Origin: JACZST01 sp964195155
Lineage (GTDB): Bacteria > Actinomycetota > Acidimicrobiia > Spongiisociales > UBA5794
Length of the DNA stretch: 63,266 bases
Direction of reading: 5' to 3'
Assembly: GCA_964195155.1 (NCBI GenBank)
Contig: CAXMOP010000009.1
Span: forward strand, 1-63,266
Below are positions 18,857 to 27,515 of this stretch, one piece after another (position 1 is the first letter of the stretch; each line of letters starts with the position of its first letter). A program made the position numbers and the translations under genes. The notes beneath the pieces are model-generated. The model was not told the origin of the DNA and made no database searches. It saw only the letters and a program-made list of their open reading frames with translations.

Positions 18857-18875
18857 CAGTCTCCCCCTGAGACTG
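18857..18875 (+). promoter_or_regulatory. inverted repeat in the hrcA promoter (possible operator)
   Basis: CAGTCTC and GAGACTG form a perfect 7-bp inverted repeat with a CCCCT spacer, followed by CTAAATT, where TAAATT (18877-18882) may be the -10 box. The hrcA ATG is at 18892, so the message would have almost no leader. The sequence resembles but does not equal CIRCE (TTAGCACTC-N9-GAGTGCTAA). Confidence 0.45.
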
Positions 18876-18891
18876 CTAAATTGCTGTTCAG

Positions 18892-19899
18892 ATGCTCGAC
18901 GACCGTAAGTCACGGATCCTGCAGTCGCTGGTAGAGGAACACATCAGAACCGGGGAGCCGGTGAGCTCCCAGGCCGTCCTCGATCACGGCGAGCTCGACG
19001 TGTCGAGCGCGACCATCCGCAACGAGCTTGCCAGCCTCGAGGCCTATGGCTTCGTGGCCCAGCCGCACACCTCCTCGGGTCGGGTCCCCACCCGCCAGGG
19101 CTACCGCTACTACGTCGACCACTGCCAGCCCGCGCTCCTCCGGGTGGCCACCCACGCCAGGATCGAGGCGTTCTTCGCCGACGTGCACCGAGAGGTGTCC
19201 CGGCTGCTCAAAGAGACGTCGGGGTTGCTCACGGACCTCACCCATCTGCCCGCCGTCGTCATCGGTCCGGTGCGCGACGTCGAGACACTCCTTGCCGTCC
19301 ACCTGGTGCGCCTCGGCGGTTCGGCGGTCCTCGTAGTGACGGTTGCCGAAGGCGGGGGAGTTTCCCAGCAGATCATCTCCCTCGAATTCGAGCCTTCCGA
19401 TGACCAGCTGGTCGAGGCCGAACGAGTGATCGAGGCGGTGTACACCGGTCGAGAGCGCGGCGCCGCCGCAGCCGATGAGCGACTGACCGCAATCGACGTT
19501 CCGGAGATGGTTCGGCGCATCATCGAGCCCGTCCACGACGAACTTCAAGGCGTGGCGGCGTCCGGCCCCGAGATGTTCATTGGTGGCACCGGCCAGTTGG
19601 CCGAGCTGTGGGCCGATCTGGCGAGCGTGCAGGAAATGCTCGGGCTGCTGGAACGCGAGGCCGAGTTGCAGCGGCTGCTGAGCGACGCTTCCGGTGGAAC
19701 CACCGTGCGCATCGGCGAGGAGCTCGGGGACGAAATCGACGTTGCCGTGGTGAGCACACCGTTTGGTTCCGGCCGCACCGGCCGTCTCGGCGTCATCGGC
19801 CCGATGCGCATGGACTACCGAAGGGCGATCCGGGTGGTCGAGGAGGTCGGTGAGGGTCTCGAGGGCAGTCTTGCCGCCGATCAGGGCGACGACCGGTGA
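18892..19899 (+). CDS. hrcA: heat-inducible transcription repressor HrcA
   Basis: A 335-residue protein with the HrcA order: an N-terminal winged helix (LDDRKSRILQSLVEEHI, then GEPVSSQAVL and SSATIRNELASLE), the SGRVPTRQGYRYYVD segment, a GAF-like middle and a C-terminal dimerisation region ending DYRRAIRVVEEV. HrcA represses chaperone genes through CIRCE operators. It overlaps dnaJ by 4 bp (GTGA). No groE or dnaK lies nearby, so its other targets are outside the window. Confidence 0.95.
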   Translation: MLDDRKSRILQSLVEEHIRTGEPVSSQAVLDHGELDVSSATIRNELASLEAYGFVAQPHTSSGRVPTRQGYRYYVDHCQPALLRVATHARIEAFFADVHREVSRLLKETSGLLTDLTHLPAVVIGPVRDVETLLAVHLVRLGGSAVLVVTVAEGGGVSQQIISLEFEPSDDQLVEAERVIEAVYTGRERGAAAADERLTAIDVPEMVRRIIEPVHDELQGVAASGPEMFIGGTGQLAELWADLASVQEMLGLLEREAELQRLLSDASGGTTVRIGEELGDEIDVAVVSTPFGSGRTGRLGVIGPMRMDYRRAIRVVEEVGEGLEGSLAADQGDDR

Positions 19900-20975
19900 G
19901 GGACTATTACCAGATCCTCGGCGTGGAGCGGTCGGCCTCGGAAGACGAGATCAAACGAGCATTCAGACAGCTGGCCCGAGAGACCCACCCCGATGCCAAC
20001 CCAAACGACGAAACGGCCGAGGTGCGATTCCGCGAGATCGCGGAGGCTTACGAGGTGCTTTCTGATCCGGCACGCCGCGCCCGGTACGACCGTGGCGAGG
20101 TCTTTGCCGGCGGCGACCTCTTTTCGCAATTCGCCGGGCTCGATGACATCTTGCAACAATTTTTCGGCGGTGGCTTCAGTTTCGGCGGCCGACGCGGTGG
20201 GCCGAGGCCCGGGCCCGACGTCGGTGCGGCGATGACGATCAGCCTGGCCGAAGCTGCATCGGGAGTCAGCCGGACTTTGCAATTCCAAGCGCCGGCCACC
20301 TGCACACGTTGCTCGGGAGGCGGATCAGAGCCGGGACATGATGCCGTCACGTGCCCGCGTTGCGGTGGGGCGGGGGCCGTTCAGGTGGCTCGCGACTCGT
20401 TCCTTGGTCGGATCACCACGGTTGCAGAGTGCCCGCAATGCGCCGGCACCGGGCGCCTCATCGAGCATCCGTGCAGTGAATGTGGGGGTGCCGGCCGAAT
20501 CGAAGCCACTCGGGAGCTGACCGTCGACGTGCCGGCCGGGGTCGAGGACGGCACCCGGCTGCGCCTGTCCGGACGCGGCGGCGTTGGTGAGTTTGGCGCC
20601 CCGCCCGGCGACGTCTACGTCAAGGTGGGCGTCGCCATCGACGAACGTTTCGAGCGCATCGGTGACGAGCTGCATCATCGCAGCGAGATTGGGATCAGCG
20701 AGGCCGTTTTTGGTACCAGCGTCGATATCCCGTTGATCGAAGGCGGTTCCGAGCCCATCGACATTCCGGCCGGATCTCAGCCCGAGACCGTGTTTCGAAT
20801 GGCCAGGCAGGGCATGCCCCGGCTGCGGCGCCGGGGCCGCGGCGACCTGTTCGTACACGTTGGTGTGGTGATCCCCACCGACCTGGACGACGGCCAGGAG
20901 GAGCTGCTCCGCACCTACGGGGAGCTCCGCTCGGAGGACCCGACGCCCCCGAAGAAGCGGCTGTTCCGGCGTTGA
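19896..20975 (+). CDS. dnaJ: molecular chaperone DnaJ
   Basis: A 359-residue type I J protein. The J domain (residues 1-65) has the HPD motif in RETHPDANPND; a Gly/Phe-rich region (FFGGGFSFGGRRGG) follows; then four zinc-binding repeats CTRCSGGG, CPRCGGAG, CPQCAGTG and CSECGGAG; then the C-terminal substrate-binding domains. It stimulates DnaK and presents unfolded proteins. The GTG start overlaps the hrcA stop. All domains are complete. dnaK and grpE are not adjacent, a common actinobacterial arrangement for the second DnaJ. Confidence 0.96.
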   Translation: MRDYYQILGVERSASEDEIKRAFRQLARETHPDANPNDETAEVRFREIAEAYEVLSDPARRARYDRGEVFAGGDLFSQFAGLDDILQQFFGGGFSFGGRRGGPRPGPDVGAAMTISLAEAASGVSRTLQFQAPATCTRCSGGGSEPGHDAVTCPRCGGAGAVQVARDSFLGRITTVAECPQCAGTGRLIEHPCSECGGAGRIEATRELTVDVPAGVEDGTRLRLSGRGGVGEFGAPPGDVYVKVGVAIDERFERIGDELHHRSEIGISEAVFGTSVDIPLIEGGSEPIDIPAGSQPETVFRMARQGMPRLRRRGRGDLFVHVGVVIPTDLDDGQEELLRTYGELRSEDPTPPKKRLFRR

Positions 20976-21021
20976 GCGCGAGCAAATATCGGATTGATTG
21001 GGTTTTGCATATCGCATAGGG

Positions 21022-21054
21022 TATGCTGCCACTGTAAGCGTTCAGGGCAACGCT
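21022..21054 (+). promoter_or_regulatory. promoter and inverted repeats upstream of the bldD homologue
   Basis: TATGCT (21022-21027) is a probable -10 box with TTGGTT 18 bp upstream. Two inverted repeats lie around it: GCATA-N10-TATGC (21007-21026) overlapping the promoter, and AGCGTT-CAGGGC-AACGCT (21037-21054) in the leader before the Shine-Dalgarno GGGAGG. Either could serve as an operator, for instance in autoregulation. Confidence 0.4.
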
Positions 21055-21077
21055 CTGTGTTGTGTGGGAGGCACGAA

Positions 21078-21569
21078 GTGTCAACATATAGCGATCTGGT
21101 CGGTCGTCGACTGCGGTCAATCAGGCGACAGCGTGGATTCTCGCTGCAGGACGTCCAAACGCTTTCCGAGGGCGAATTCAAGGCGGCGGTTCTGGGGGCC
21201 TACGAGCGCGGGGAGCGCAGCATCTCGGTGCCACGCCTCCATGGTCTCGCGGGCTATTACGACGTCCCGGTTGCGCAATTGCTGCCCCCCGATCCGCGGC
21301 AGACCGCCAAGGCTCCGGCGCCGGATCAGATCACGATCGACCTGACCAGGCTCGACGATATCGGCGGTGCCGAGAGCGAAGTGCTGGAGCGGTTCCTCAC
21401 GGCAATTCAGGTAGAGCGCCAGGACTTCAACGGACGAGTGCTCACCGTGCGTCGCGATGACCTGAAGGTGCTATCCCGGCTGATCGGAACCGGGTCCGGC
21501 TTTTCCACGGCGCTGGCTGAGGTCCGTGCCACCGAAGACGAAAGCACCCCTCCCGGCGGAGCCGGCTAG
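21078..21569 (+). CDS. bldD: BldD-like XRE-family regulator with c-di-GMP binding signature
   Basis: A 163-residue DNA-binding protein. Residues 1-70 are an XRE helix-turn-helix that follows Streptomyces BldD closely (GRRLRSIRRQRGFSLQDVQ, AAVLGAYERGERSISVPRL). The C-terminal domain has RQD-FNGRVLTV-RRDD, an exact RxD-X8-RxxD match to the motif with which BldD binds cyclic di-GMP. BldD is a master developmental repressor activated by c-di-GMP in Streptomyces; targets here are unknown. The GTG at 21078 is set by GGGAGG six bases upstream; an open frame further upstream to 20994 is not part of the family. Confidence 0.85.
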   Translation: MSTYSDLVGRRLRSIRRQRGFSLQDVQTLSEGEFKAAVLGAYERGERSISVPRLHGLAGYYDVPVAQLLPPDPRQTAKAPAPDQITIDLTRLDDIGGAESEVLERFLTAIQVERQDFNGRVLTVRRDDLKVLSRLIGTGSGFSTALAEVRATEDESTPPGGAG

Positions 21570-21593
21570 CCGGGAACGTCAGAGACACAGTTC

Positions 21594-21623
21594 TATCGGT
21601 TTATCGGTGTCTGCCGATATACT
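21594..21623 (+). promoter_or_regulatory. phoH promoter with TATCGG operator-like repeats
   Basis: TATCGG occurs at 21594-21599 and again at 21602-21607, where it forms a perfect inverted repeat with CCGATA (21614-21619) across TGTCTG. The right arm overlaps TATACT (21618-21623), a good -10 box. The layout is that of a repressor site covering a promoter. Confidence 0.45.
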
Positions 21624-21686
21624 CACCAGTTCCCGATGGGCTTCCCCTTTTCACCTTCGGATTTCCCCCTGTGACGGATTCCCCCT

Positions 21687-22658
21687 GTGACTAACACAGC
21701 AGCAAGCGATGTTCGCATCCGTGTCCCGAGCAACCACCTCATGGTGGAACTGCTCGGCGAACACGATGCGCATCTGCGCGAGGTCGAGGCCGGCTTCCCC
21801 CTGGCGCGAGTCGTCGCCCGCGGTAACGAGATCACGATCTCAGGTCCCGAGCGCGACGCCGCTGCGGTCAGAACTGTCATCGAGGAACTGTTGATCATCG
21901 TTCAGGAAGGTCAGCAGCTCGATGCCGACCGGGTGGGAAGGGTCATCGCCATGGTGCGAGAGGAGACCCCGAACCCCTCGGGGGTCTTCACCGAGTCGAT
22001 TGCGGTGGGCCGCGGGCGCCACGTCCGGCCCAAAACCCTCGGTCAGAAGAGCTACGTCGATGCCATCAGGGACAACACCCTGGTGTTCGGAATCGGCCCG
22101 GCGGGGACCGGAAAAACCTACTTGGCCATGGCCTGTGCGATCGAGTCGCTCATGTCCGGCCTGGTGAAGCGGATCGTGTTGAGCCGACCTGCGGTCGAGG
22201 CTGGAGAGCGGCTTGGCTTCCTGCCGGGCGATCTGAGCGCAAAGGTCGATCCGTACCTCAGGCCACTGTACGACGCGTTGTTCGAGATGCTCGGTCCCGA
22301 CGAGACCGCTCGCCTGATGGAGCGACGAACCATCGAGATCGCCCCGCTGGCCTACATGCGTGGCCGGACCCTGAATGATTCGTTCGTCGTGCTCGACGAG
22401 GCGCAGAACACGACCCCCGAGCAAATGAAGATGTTCCTCACCCGCCTCGGGTTCAACTCGAAGATGATCGTCACCGGAGACGTCACCCAGATCGACCTGG
22501 CCGACCCCACAGCCTCCGGGCTCAAGATCGTCGCCAAGGTGCTTTCCGGAATCCACGGCATTGCCTTCGAGGAGTTGCACTCCGACGATGTGGTGCGGCA
22601 TCGGATCGTCGCCGCCATCGTCGACGCCTACAGCCGATTCGAAGAGCGTGGGAACTGA
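21687..22658 (+). CDS. phoH: PhoH-like ATPase
   Basis: A 323-residue protein of the PhoH/YbeZ family. A short KH-like N-terminal part (RVPSNHLMVELLGEHDAHLR) precedes a P-loop ATPase with Walker A GPAGTGKTYLA and Walker B FVVLDEAQNTTPEQ. PhoH proteins are linked to RNA metabolism and ribosome maturation together with YbeY, which is encoded two genes downstream; the phoH-pgpH-ybeY-CBS-era run is the conserved order. The GTG at 21687 was chosen because it gives normal length; CCCCTGTGAC is repeated just upstream, so a start 14 bp earlier in another frame is excluded. Confidence 0.93.
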   Translation: MTNTAASDVRIRVPSNHLMVELLGEHDAHLREVEAGFPLARVVARGNEITISGPERDAAAVRTVIEELLIIVQEGQQLDADRVGRVIAMVREETPNPSGVFTESIAVGRGRHVRPKTLGQKSYVDAIRDNTLVFGIGPAGTGKTYLAMACAIESLMSGLVKRIVLSRPAVEAGERLGFLPGDLSAKVDPYLRPLYDALFEMLGPDETARLMERRTIEIAPLAYMRGRTLNDSFVVLDEAQNTTPEQMKMFLTRLGFNSKMIVTGDVTQIDLADPTASGLKIVAKVLSGIHGIAFEELHSDDVVRHRIVAAIVDAYSRFEERGN

Positions 22659-22662
22659 CGTG

Positions 22663-24966
22663 ATGACGCGCAAGGCCATCATCAATACGGTCATTCTCGC
22701 CCTCACGATGGTGATCGTGGCGGCCGTCCTCGTGGTGGGCACCGACTCGGGAGCAGAGGTGCCACCCGAGCTCGCGGTCGGCCAGCTCGCCCCGCAAACC
22801 TTCATCGCCAACCGCTCTACCGATCCCATCGAGGACACGGACACCACCGATCAATTGCGAGAGACGGCGCGGAACAACGTTGACGCCGTCTACTCGAGCG
22901 ACAACGACGCGACCCTCTCGGTGATCCGCAACGTCAACGCGTTCTTCAACGACCTCAGAGCGGGCGCCATCGGAGACGCACCGCCTGCCACGACGACGAC
23001 CGAGCCGCCCGAGACCACCACCCCCAGCACGCAACCCGGCGAAACGACCACCACCGCGGCGGGTACCACCGTTCCGGAGACGACCACGACCACCGCGGTT
23101 CCGCGCCGGCCGCTCGACCAGCAGATTGCGCTTTTGCAGTTGCAGCACGGAACGCTTGCCGTACCCATCCCGTCGTTCGTCGCGCTCTACGACAGCGATC
23201 TCAATCGGGTCGGGTCCGGCGCAGAGCCCATATTCCCTGCGATTGAGGAGCGCAGCCTCGAGCTCCTCCGAGACGAGCTCGACCAGGGCATCAAGCCGAG
23301 CGACCTGACCGCCCGCCAGCAGGTGTACCTGAACGAGGTGACCCGGCCGCCCATCTTCATCGTCGGGCTGCCCGACGAGGAACAGGAAACGGCCCGGATG
23401 GCCATTGCCGATCTGGTCGGTTTCAGCCTGCAGGCCAACCTGCGCGTCGACGACGAGGCGTGGGGACAGGCGCAGGACGCCGCCGCCGCCGGCGTCGACG
23501 CCGCCTCCGTGACCTACCGGGCCGGCGACACAATCGTGGAGGAAGGCGAGGAGATCGACAGCATCCAGTTTGCGGCGATCCGGCAGCTCGAGCTCTTTCA
23601 GCCGGAGACGACCAGTGGCACCTCGCGCTGGGCAATGGCGCTCCTCGGTGTGATCGCAGTGCTGCTTGCGGCCTTCTTCCTGTGGCGGATTGCCCCCACC
23701 CAATGGACCGAGCCCCGTCACATGGCGCTGCTCTCCATCCTGCTCATCCTGGCGGCGCTGTTCTCCCGGATTCCCGATGTCGTCGCCCAGGACAGCCACG
23801 CCCTCGGGTACATCATTCCCGCGGTGGCGATCGGGTTCATCGCCGCGATCCTTTTCGACCCGCGAACTGCGGTGCTGATGGCGATCCCGATGGCGGGGTT
23901 CACCGCCATCTCCACCCTCGACCTCGCCTTCACCGTCTACGCCGCGATCGCGACCGTGATCCCCGTGGCGTTCGTGTCCCGGGTGTCCTCGCGGCGCGAG
24001 CTACGGGTAGCGGTTCTGCTGACCGCCCTCACCGTCGCCCCGGTGGCGGCCGCCGTCGAGTGGCTGTTCGCCGAAGGCAGCCCCGGCCTTGCGGCCCTGT
24101 GGGCCTTCATCGGTGCCCTCATCGCAGGCCTTGTCTCCCTCGGTCTGGTTTCGTTCCTCGAGAACGCGTTCGGGATGACGACGACGCTCGGCCTGCTCGA
24201 TCTGCTCGACCGGAACCACCCGGCACTGCGGCTCATCGAGGAGCAGGCACCGGGGACTTTCAACCATTCGATGCTGGTCGGCGCACTGGCGGGCCGGGCG
24301 GCCAGGGCCATCGACGCCGATCCGCTGCTCGCACAGGCCGCAGCGTGGTATCACGACCTTGGCAAGACCGAACATCCCCAGTATTTCGTGGAGAACCAGT
24401 TCGGTGTCTCCAATCCGCACGACTCGCTCGCCCCGGCCGAGTCTGCTCAGATCATCCGGTCCCATGTCACCGACGGGCTCAAGTTGGCCAAGCGGTATCG
24501 CATACCGCAAGACGTGTCGGACGGGATCCGCATGCACCACGGAACCAGCCTGATGCGGTACTTCTACAACCTCGCCGTTCAGACCGACCCCGGCGTCGAT
24601 CCCGCACTATTCCGCCACTTCGGTGTCAAGCCACAGGCCAAGGAAATGGCGATCGTCATGCTGTCGGACGCAACAGAGGCGGCCGCCAGGGCCTACTCCC
24701 AGGAGGAGGATCCATCGGCCGAAGGTTTGCAGCGGGTCGTTGACACCGTGGTCGCCGAGAAGGTGGACGACGGCCAGCTCGACGATTCTGCCTTGACCTT
24801 TGGTGACCTCACGACGATCAAGGCCGAACTCGTGCGAGCCCTGATGGGCTATTACCACGCCCGACTGCCGTATCCGGGTTTCCCCGGGCCCAAACCGATG
24901 GAGGAGGCCAGCCCAAAAGGCTTGCCGGAGGCCGCCGTTCCCGCGGCCAGCGAGGCCGAGGAGTGA
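22663..24966 (+). CDS. pgpH: 7TM-HD (PgpH/YqfF-type) cyclic-di-AMP phosphodiesterase
   Basis: A 767-residue membrane protein. A signal-anchor helix near residues 5-25 is followed by an extracytoplasmic 7TMR-HDED domain, seven membrane helices (about 320-520) and a cytoplasmic HD domain with FNHSMLVGALAG, AAAWYHDLGKTEHP and DGIRMHHGTSLMRYFY. PgpH of Firmicutes hydrolyses c-di-AMP to pApA. The extracellular domain contains an unusual Thr/Pro-rich insert (about residues 108-148). The open frame continues upstream to 22561 inside phoH; GTG/ATG at 22660/22663 directly after the phoH stop are the sensible starts. It overlaps ybeY by 4 bp. Confidence 0.88.
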   Translation: MTRKAIINTVILALTMVIVAAVLVVGTDSGAEVPPELAVGQLAPQTFIANRSTDPIEDTDTTDQLRETARNNVDAVYSSDNDATLSVIRNVNAFFNDLRAGAIGDAPPATTTTEPPETTTPSTQPGETTTTAAGTTVPETTTTTAVPRRPLDQQIALLQLQHGTLAVPIPSFVALYDSDLNRVGSGAEPIFPAIEERSLELLRDELDQGIKPSDLTARQQVYLNEVTRPPIFIVGLPDEEQETARMAIADLVGFSLQANLRVDDEAWGQAQDAAAAGVDAASVTYRAGDTIVEEGEEIDSIQFAAIRQLELFQPETTSGTSRWAMALLGVIAVLLAAFFLWRIAPTQWTEPRHMALLSILLILAALFSRIPDVVAQDSHALGYIIPAVAIGFIAAILFDPRTAVLMAIPMAGFTAISTLDLAFTVYAAIATVIPVAFVSRVSSRRELRVAVLLTALTVAPVAAAVEWLFAEGSPGLAALWAFIGALIAGLVSLGLVSFLENAFGMTTTLGLLDLLDRNHPALRLIEEQAPGTFNHSMLVGALAGRAARAIDADPLLAQAAAWYHDLGKTEHPQYFVENQFGVSNPHDSLAPAESAQIIRSHVTDGLKLAKRYRIPQDVSDGIRMHHGTSLMRYFYNLAVQTDPGVDPALFRHFGVKPQAKEMAIVMLSDATEAAARAYSQEEDPSAEGLQRVVDTVVAEKVDDGQLDDSALTFGDLTTIKAELVRALMGYYHARLPYPGFPGPKPMEEASPKGLPEAAVPAASEAEE

Positions 24967-25427
24967 TCATCGAGTTCGGTGATGAACAGGACGAGCCTGC
25001 ACCGGTCGACGCGCTCATCGCTCTGGCCGAGATCGTCGTGCAGTCCGAGGGGCTCAACGATGCAACCAGCGTGGCGATCAGTCTGGTTGACGAGGCGACG
25101 ATTGCCCGGCTGAACGAGATCCATCTCGGCAAGAGCGGCCCAACCGACGTGCTGTCCTTCCCGATCGAAGATGCCAAGCCCGGCAAGCCACCGCTGGCGA
25201 GTCCCGATGGCCCGCCGGTCCAGCTCGGTGACGTATTTATCGCACCATCGGTGGTGCTGGCCAACGCCGGGCGTGATGGAGTTGGGTACGAGGACGAGAT
25301 GGCGTTGATGGTCGTGCACGGATTGCTCCATCTGCTGGGATGGGATCATGTCGATGACAACGACGCGGAGGCGATGGAGAAGCGCGAGGCCGAACTGCTC
25401 AGGCTCGCCGGCCGGCAACGACAGTGA
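24963..25427 (+). CDS. ybeY: endoribonuclease YbeY
   Basis: A 154-residue zinc enzyme with the family motif HGLLHLLGWDH, whose three histidines bind the metal, and the earlier KSGPTDVLSFP segment. YbeY takes part in 16S rRNA 3'-end maturation and ribosome quality control. The GTG start overlaps the pgpH stop (GTGA) and its stop overlaps the next start the same way, showing translational coupling across the block. Confidence 0.95.
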   Translation: MIIEFGDEQDEPAPVDALIALAEIVVQSEGLNDATSVAISLVDEATIARLNEIHLGKSGPTDVLSFPIEDAKPGKPPLASPDGPPVQLGDVFIAPSVVLANAGRDGVGYEDEMALMVVHGLLHLLGWDHVDDNDAEAMEKREAELLRLAGRQRQ

Positions 25428-26584
25428 TTGCCGCGGCATTCGCTGTGTCCGGGGTGCTGCTGCTGGTGACCGCAACGCTTCGCGCCAGCGGTGCCGCTCT
25501 CGTGCGAACCTCGCGTGCCGACGCCCTTCACGACGCCGCAGAGGGGAACGACGGTGCCCGGATCGTGGCCGAGCTGCTCGACCATCGCGCCCGGCTCCAG
25601 CCTGCCCTTGCCCCCGTGTTGACCGCACTGCTCGTCGTTGCCGTCATTCCGATGACCTGGGCCCTGGCGCAAAATTTCTCCGGGTGGGCCCTGGCACTGG
25701 TCATTGTGGTGATGGCGATCGTTGTGGTGTTGATCACCGACCTCATCCCGCGCACGATCGGCAGAACGCGCTCCCGCACGCTTGCCTACCGGTTCGCCCG
25801 CTTGCTCGCCGTATCGGTGTTCATCGGGGACGCCGCCAACGACCTGATCTCCGATGAGGAGAGCGAGGAGGAGGAGTCTTCGGGCAACGGGGACGACGAG
25901 CTCGAGCTGATCTCGTCGATCATCGAATTCGGAGACACGATCGTGCGCGAGGTGATGATGCCCCGCACCGACATGGTGACGCTGCCGGCATCGGCATCGA
26001 CCGATCATGCGGTCGACGTGGTGCTTGCGGAGGGAAGGTCGAGGGTTCCGGTGACCGGCGACAATGTCGATGACATCGTCGGCGTGCTCTATGCCAGGGA
26101 CCTGCTGGTCCTCTACGACGAGCACTCCCCGCCGCGGCAGTGCGGCGACATCGCCCGCGAGGCGTACTTTGTGCCCGAGACCAAGCCCATCGCCGACCTG
26201 CTTCGCGAGATGCAGGCAACACAACGGCATCTGGCGATCGTGGTCGACGAGTTCGGCGGCACCGCAGGGTTGGTCACGATTGAAGACCTGCTCGAAGAGA
26301 TCGTCGGTGAGATCGTCGATGAGTACGACACCGAAGAGCCAATGGTGGTGCCGTTGGAGAAGGGGGCGTTTCTCGTTGATGCACGACTCGACGTCGATGA
26401 CCTCGCCAACGTCCTTGGCACCGAGTTCCCCGACGAGGACTGGGACACCGTTGGCGGGCTCATCCTCGGTCTGGCCGGGCGGGTCCCTAAGGCGGGCGAG
26501 TCATTCGAATACGACGGTGTCCTGCTCACCGCCGAACAGGTACAGGGCCGGAGAGTGGCCCTGGTCCGCGTGGCGCCTCAATGA
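25424..26584 (+). CDS. hemolysin-family CNNM/CBS-pair protein (CorC/HlyC-like)
   Basis: A 386-residue protein. The N-terminal half is a short CNNM-type membrane domain (helices near residues 1-20, 60-80, 85-105); then IVREVMMPRTDMVTL introduces two CBS domains with EGRSRVPVTGDNVDDIVGVLYARDLL and HLAIVVDEFGGTAGLVTIEDLLEEIVGEI (cited in parts: VDEFGGTAGLVTIEDLLEE); a CorC_HlyC domain ends the protein. These proteins are proposed Mg2+ or other ion exporters. The membrane half is shorter than usual. It is coupled by 4-bp overlaps to ybeY and era. Confidence 0.9.
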   Translation: MIAAAFAVSGVLLLVTATLRASGAALVRTSRADALHDAAEGNDGARIVAELLDHRARLQPALAPVLTALLVVAVIPMTWALAQNFSGWALALVIVVMAIVVVLITDLIPRTIGRTRSRTLAYRFARLLAVSVFIGDAANDLISDEESEEEESSGNGDDELELISSIIEFGDTIVREVMMPRTDMVTLPASASTDHAVDVVLAEGRSRVPVTGDNVDDIVGVLYARDLLVLYDEHSPPRQCGDIAREAYFVPETKPIADLLREMQATQRHLAIVVDEFGGTAGLVTIEDLLEEIVGEIVDEYDTEEPMVVPLEKGAFLVDARLDVDDLANVLGTEFPDEDWDTVGGLILGLAGRVPKAGESFEYDGVLLTAEQVQGRRVALVRVAPQ

Positions 26585-27456
26585 GCGTTTCGGGGTTCGT
26601 TTCGGTGGTCGGCAGGCCGAATGTCGGCAAGTCCACCCTGGTCAACGCGGCCGTCGGGGAGAAGGTAGCGATCACGTCGCCCCGTCCCCAGACCACCCGC
26701 AACACGATCCGCGGCGTGCTCACCACCGATGAAGCGCAGCTCGTTTTCGTCGACACGCCCGGTTTGCACAAGCCCCGCAATGCCCTCGGCAGCCGGTTGA
26801 ACAGCCTGGTAGAGGGATCGATCGTGGATGCCGATGCGGTGCTGTTCGTATTGGATGCGACCCAGCGGATCGGGCCGGGGGACCGACGCATCGCCGCTCG
26901 GCTCCAGGAAGTCGGGACGCCGGTCATCGTGGTGGTCAACAAGGTGGATCGAGCGGGCAACGATCAGGTCATCAGCCAGCTCGCCGAGGCAGGGGAGTGG
27001 GACTTCGATGCCTATGTGCCGATTTCGGCGCTGCGCAACGACGGCCTGGATCTTGTCATCGCCGAGCTCACCTCGCGGCTTGCGGAAGGGCCCTTCTTCT
27101 TCCCGCCGGAGATGCGCACCGATCAACCGGATCGGTTTCTCGCCGGCGAGCTGATTCGGGAGAAATATCTGGCGCGCCTACGAGAGGAGCTGCCGCACTC
27201 GCTTGCGGTAGTCGTCGGCGACATCGAGACCAGGAAAGACGGGGTCGTCGTGGTGCCTGCGACGGTCTATGTGGAACGCGAGTCGCAAAAGGGCATGGTC
27301 ATCGGCAAGGGCGGCGAACTGGCCAAGACCGTCGGGAGCGAAGCGAGGGTGGATCTGGAGCGCCTGTTCGGCGCCAGGGTCTTCCTCGACCTGCGGGTGA
27401 AGGTGGAGAAGGATTGGCAGCGCAAGGACCTCTCCCTGGACCGCCTCGGGTTCTAG
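26581..27456 (+). CDS. era: GTPase Era
   Basis: A 291-residue protein. G1 is GRPNVGKST, G2 lies in RPQTTRNTIRG, G3 DTPGLHKPR and G4 NKVD; the C-terminal KH domain carries VIGKGGELAKTVGSEAR. Era binds the 3' end of 16S rRNA and supports 30S assembly, in keeping with phoH and ybeY upstream. The ATG overlaps the previous stop (ATGA). Length and motifs are complete. Confidence 0.97.
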   Translation: MSVSGFVSVVGRPNVGKSTLVNAAVGEKVAITSPRPQTTRNTIRGVLTTDEAQLVFVDTPGLHKPRNALGSRLNSLVEGSIVDADAVLFVLDATQRIGPGDRRIAARLQEVGTPVIVVVNKVDRAGNDQVISQLAEAGEWDFDAYVPISALRNDGLDLVIAELTSRLAEGPFFFPPEMRTDQPDRFLAGELIREKYLARLREELPHSLAVVVGDIETRKDGVVVVPATVYVERESQKGMVIGKGGELAKTVGSEARVDLERLFGARVFLDLRVKVEKDWQRKDLSLDRLGF

Positions 27457-27515
27457 TTTCTCGCCTCCACCGCCAAAGCGGGGGAGACGAACGATGCAGC
27501 GGTACCCTCATCCTC

